Positions 61,518-64,000 of a stretch of DNA of 64,000 nt are shown here, one piece after another. A model generated the notes under the pieces. It searched no databases, had not been told where the DNA came from, and saw only the letters and a program-made list of their open reading frames with translations. The DNA is from ZC4RG29 sp964521255 (lineage in GTDB: Bacteria; Bacteroidota; Bacteroidia; Cytophagales; Cyclobacteriaceae), in the NCBI GenBank assembly GCA_964521255.1, contig CAZFRM010000019.1, forward strand, positions 1 through 64,000, in the 5' to 3' direction. The translations under genes were made by a program, and so were the position numbers. Each line of letters begins with the position of its first letter. Position 1 is the first letter of the stretch.

Positions 61518-62291
61518 TCATCCCTCAAACTTTTTTAGCGCAACATTTTTTCCATCATACACAGCATAAGTATCGTAGTGTACCCATTCTCCCAGATTAA
61601 TGTATAGGCTATGCTCATTAACTTTTAATTCAAGGGGCAGGTGACGATGGCCAAAAATATAGAAGTCGTGATGTTCATTTTTCTCGCGCTCTTTACAATA
61701 GGTTAAAAGAAACTCCCGGTCTTCACCCATAAACTTTTCTTCTTTTTTTTCATTGCTGATGCGACTCTTACGCGACCAGTAATTAGCAATGGCCATACCA
61801 AGATTAGGATGAATGCGGGCAAATAGCCATTGACAGATATCGCTATTAAAAAATCTTTTAATGAATTTATAGGTCCTATCGCCTGGTCCCAATCCATCGC
61901 CATGTCCGATCAGCAATCTTTGGCTGCCAACCTTTAACAATTGAGGTTCACGATAGACAGGAATGCCGAGTTCTTTTGGAAAATAATCAAACATCCACAT
62001 ATCATGATTACCTGTGAAGAAGATGATGGGTATGCCTTCATCTCTTAACTCTGCCAGCTTACCTTGTAAACGGATAAAGCCTTTTGGAATTACATATTTA
62101 TACTCAAACCAAAAGTCGAAAATGTCTCCCATGATGTAAATGGAATGGGCATCATGTCGGATGGAGTTTAACCAGGCGACAATTCTTCGTTCACGACTTA
62201 GACTCGACTCATAATTTGGAACTCCCAAATGAAAATCAGAAGCGAAATAAATCTTCTTACCTTCTGGGAGTTGTTGAACGGATGCAAGCAT
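61518..62291 (-). CDS. lpxH: UDP-2,3-diacylglucosamine diphosphatase (LpxH family)
   Basis: The 257-residue calcineurin-like protein has the LpxH motif set: FASDFHLG at the start, YIMGDIFDFWFEYKYVIPKG, FFTGNHDMWMFDYF, LLIGHGDGLGPGDRTYKFIK and FGHRHLPLEL. It removes UMP from UDP-2,3-diacylglucosamine to give lipid X in lipid A synthesis at the membrane. The motifs DFxFEY and GHGD support LpxH over other phosphoesterases, though the symbol rests on motif recognition. Confidence 0.88.
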   Translation of the reverse strand: MLASVQQLPEGKKIYFASDFHLGVPNYESSLSRERRIVAWLNSIRHDAHSIYIMGDIFDFWFEYKYVIPKGFIRLQGKLAELRDEGIPIIFFTGNHDMWMFDYFPKELGIPVYREPQLLKVGSQRLLIGHGDGLGPGDRTYKFIKRFFNSDICQWLFARIHPNLGMAIANYWSRKSRISNEKKEEKFMGEDREFLLTYCKEREKNEHHDFYIFGHRHLPLELKVNEHSLYINLGEWVHYDTYAVYDGKNVALKKFEG

Positions 62292-62431
62292 TGTAACGCA
62301 ATGATAATAAACTAAAAGCTTAAAGTGTAAAGCGAAAAGCTTAAAGTTAGCGGACTACATTATTCAAGCATTCTCCGAAGGAGTCCGGTCTCTTTTGGAT
62401 AATCTTTCGATATTCAATTATTCATTAAACA

Positions 62432-62463
62432 AAACGAGTCGGACAATTCTGCCCGACTCGTTT
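62432..62463 (-). terminator. intrinsic terminator of ftsH
   Basis: AAACGAGTCGG (62432-62442) and CCGACTCGTTT (62453-62463) form an 11-bp stem with a 10-nt loop; on the minus strand it is followed by TGTTT. It lies 25 bp after the ftsH stop codon. Confidence 0.8.
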
Positions 62464-62487
62464 GCTTTAAGTTTTTAAATAACCTGA

Positions 62488-64000
62488 TCAGCTCGTTTTG
62501 GATGGATCTGATTCGGCAACAGGTTCTTTTGCTTCTTCTTCTTTTTTAGGTTCCTCTTTAGGTTCATCCTTTTCATTCTGACCATTTGTAAATTTCTGGT
62601 AGGTAGTCGGATGTTCAAAAGGACGTTTCCCAATGAGTCTCTCCAGGTCTGCCTGGAAGATGATTTCTTTCTCCAGCAATTCTTTGGCAATCGTATCCAG
62701 GTGTTGCCTGTGCTTGGTTAACAATTTCTTTGTGCGTTCATAAGCAGCATCAATAATTCCTTTTGCTTCTCTATCAATTTTCTCGGCTGTTGCGTCTGAG
62801 TAAGGTTTTTGAAAAGCATAGTCCGATGCTTTTGAATCGTAAAATGACATATTACCAATTTCTTTATTCATACCATAAATTGTCACCATACTGTATGCCA
62901 TCTTGGTAATACGTTCAAGATCACTGAGCGCGCCGGTGGATATTTTTCCAAATACAAGTTCCTCTGCTGCTCTTCCGCCAAAGGCCATGCACATAGTGTC
63001 ATCCATTTGTTCAGTCTGATATAAGAATTGTTCCTTTGGCAAGTATTGCGCATAGCCTAATGCTGCTACACCACGCGGAACGATGCTTACTTTTACTAAT
63101 GGATCAGCATGCTCCAGGAACCATCCGGCTACAGCATGACCCGCTTCATGGTAAGCAACAATCTTCTTTTCTTCCGGTGAAATGATTTTGGTTTTCTTTT
63201 CAAGTCCACCGATCACACGATCAATGGCATCCTGAAAGTCAGGCATGTCTACTGCTTTCTTATCTTTTCTTGCTGCAATCAAAGCAGCTTCGTTACACAC
63301 GTTCGCTATTTCTGCACCGGCAAATCCTGGTGTTTGAGCAGCGAGCTTTCTCGCATCAAGATCCGGATCGAGCTTGAGTGGTTTCAGGTGAACTTTAAAT
63401 ATTGCTTCACGTCCAACAATATCGGGTTTGTCGATACTGATTTGCCTATCGAAACGGCCTGGGCGGAGTAACGCTGAATCCAAAACATCAGGACGGTTTG
63501 TAGCCGCGAGAATAATTACTCCTGAATCCGTGGCAAATCCATCCATCTCTACAAGAAGAGAGTTTAATGTGTTCTCACGTTCATCATTTGCACCTGGCAA
63601 TTGACCCCGGCCGCGGGAACGACCTATTGCATCTATTTCATCAATGAAGACAATGCAGGGTGCTTTTTCTTTTGCTTGCTTAAACAGATCTCTTACACGT
63701 GCCGCGCCAACACCTACAAACATTTCAACAAAGTCAGAACCTGATAATGAAAAGAAAGGCACCGCGGCTTCACCTGCTACTGCTTTTGCCAATAAAGTTT
63801 TACCAGTACCCGGAGGGCCTACTAATAAAGCGCCTTTAGGAATTTTTCCACCAAGCTTTGTAAATTTTGAAGGCGTTTTAAGGAATTCAACAATTTCACG
63901 AACTTCTTCCTTTGCTTCATCTAAACCCGCTACGTCAGCGAATGTGATTTTTACTTTGTTCTCTGCATCAAAGAGCGCTGCCTTGGATTTTCCAATATTG
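62488..64000 (-). CDS. ftsH: ATP-dependent zinc metalloprotease FtsH (C-terminal part, runs off the window)
   Basis: The reading frame is open to the window end. It includes VAGLDEAKEEV, Walker A GPPGTGKT (63796-63819), pore motif and Walker B (CIVFIDEID), the second region of homology (ATNRPDVLDSALLRPGRFDR), and the zinc site HEAGH (63136-63150), ending in an acidic, Lys/Glu/Pro-rich tail. FtsH is a membrane hexamer that extracts and degrades membrane and regulatory proteins. The N-terminal membrane segments lie beyond 64000. An ATG at 63792 is internal and not the start. Confidence 0.95.
   Translation of the reverse strand, partial: NIGKSKAALFDAENKVKITFADVAGLDEAKEEVREIVEFLKTPSKFTKLGGKIPKGALLVGPPGTGKTLLAKAVAGEAAVPFFSLSGSDFVEMFVGVGAARVRDLFKQAKEKAPCIVFIDEIDAIGRSRGRGQLPGANDERENTLNSLLVEMDGFATDSGVIILAATNRPDVLDSALLRPGRFDRQISIDKPDIVGREAIFKVHLKPLKLDPDLDARKLAAQTPGFAGAEIANVCNEAALIAARKDKKAVDMPDFQDAIDRVIGGLEKKTKIISPEEKKIVAYHEAGHAVAGWFLEHADPLVKVSIVPRGVAALGYAQYLPKEQFLYQTEQMDDTMCMAFGGRAAEELVFGKISTGALSDLERITKMAYSMVTIYGMNKEIGNMSFYDSKASDYAFQKPYSDATAEKIDREAKGIIDAAYERTKKLLTKHRQHLDTIAKELLEKEIIFQADLERLIGKRPFEHPTTYQKFTNGQNEKDEPKEEPKKEEEAKEPVAESDPSKTS

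Noticed and set aside
1..64000. tRNA, rRNA or known riboswitch
   Set aside because: I found no cloverleaf, rRNA segment or riboswitch signature by eye; a covariance-model scan would be decisive.

Overview
The window looks like a draft scaffold (100-N gap at 43591-43690) from a Bacteroidota bacterium, most likely of the order Cytophagales. Pointers are a SusC/SusD pair with lipoproteins, promoters of the TAnnTTTG type, a two-component-propeller histidine kinase, a DUF4905-like protein, short NAD-type 6-phosphogluconate dehydrogenase, and many short palindromic intergenic elements. The taxonomic call is inference from gene content; there is no rRNA or other phylogenetic marker here.

Layout. 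0-10 kb is accessory: a phosphoribosyltransferase/DprA-like pair resembling the ShosTA toxin-antitoxin defence system, a membrane acyltransferase, an ankyrin lipoprotein divergent from a membrane-bound AraC-type regulator with paired direct repeats between them, and a restriction-modification pair (one protein with two methyltransferase domains, converging on an HNH nuclease). 10-27 kb holds a secreted esterase, an ECF sigma factor with a small membrane partner, and two paralogous TetR-TolC-MFP-RND efflux operons that share a promoter/operator design. 27-32 kb is a graveyard: remnants of a type I restriction system (hsdM, hsdR, hsdS pieces) around intact dinD and rhuM genes, threaded between partial copies of the 3' end of the neighbouring 6-phosphogluconate dehydrogenase gene and two perfect palindromes.

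32-43 kb is mostly housekeeping (gluconate kinase/6PGDH, kdsB, an NfeD-type protease, LysM protein) but contains an overlapping SPFH-protein/NAD-kinase-like pair at 40589-42525, which I think is the best candidate for an undescribed two-gene system. It is followed by a second ECF sigma factor with a small membrane protein and by an assembly gap lying inside a 119-bp duplicated gene end. 45-56 kb has a propeller-type histidine kinase and NarL-type regulator directly upstream of a SusC/SusD/lipoprotein operon, which they may control. 56-64 kb has a lipid kinase, acyl carrier protein, NtrY/NtrC-type two-component pair, LpxH and the C-terminal part of FtsH.

A recurring theme is structured intergenic DNA. 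Three elements (12171-12280, 23516-23631, 49476-49569) share a related core but are each closed by a different perfect inverted repeat of 17-22 bp, and small CCTGCC...GGCAGG palindromes are scattered around, one of them inserted in frame in a gene remnant. No rRNA, tRNA, CRISPR array, integrase or transposase was recognised.
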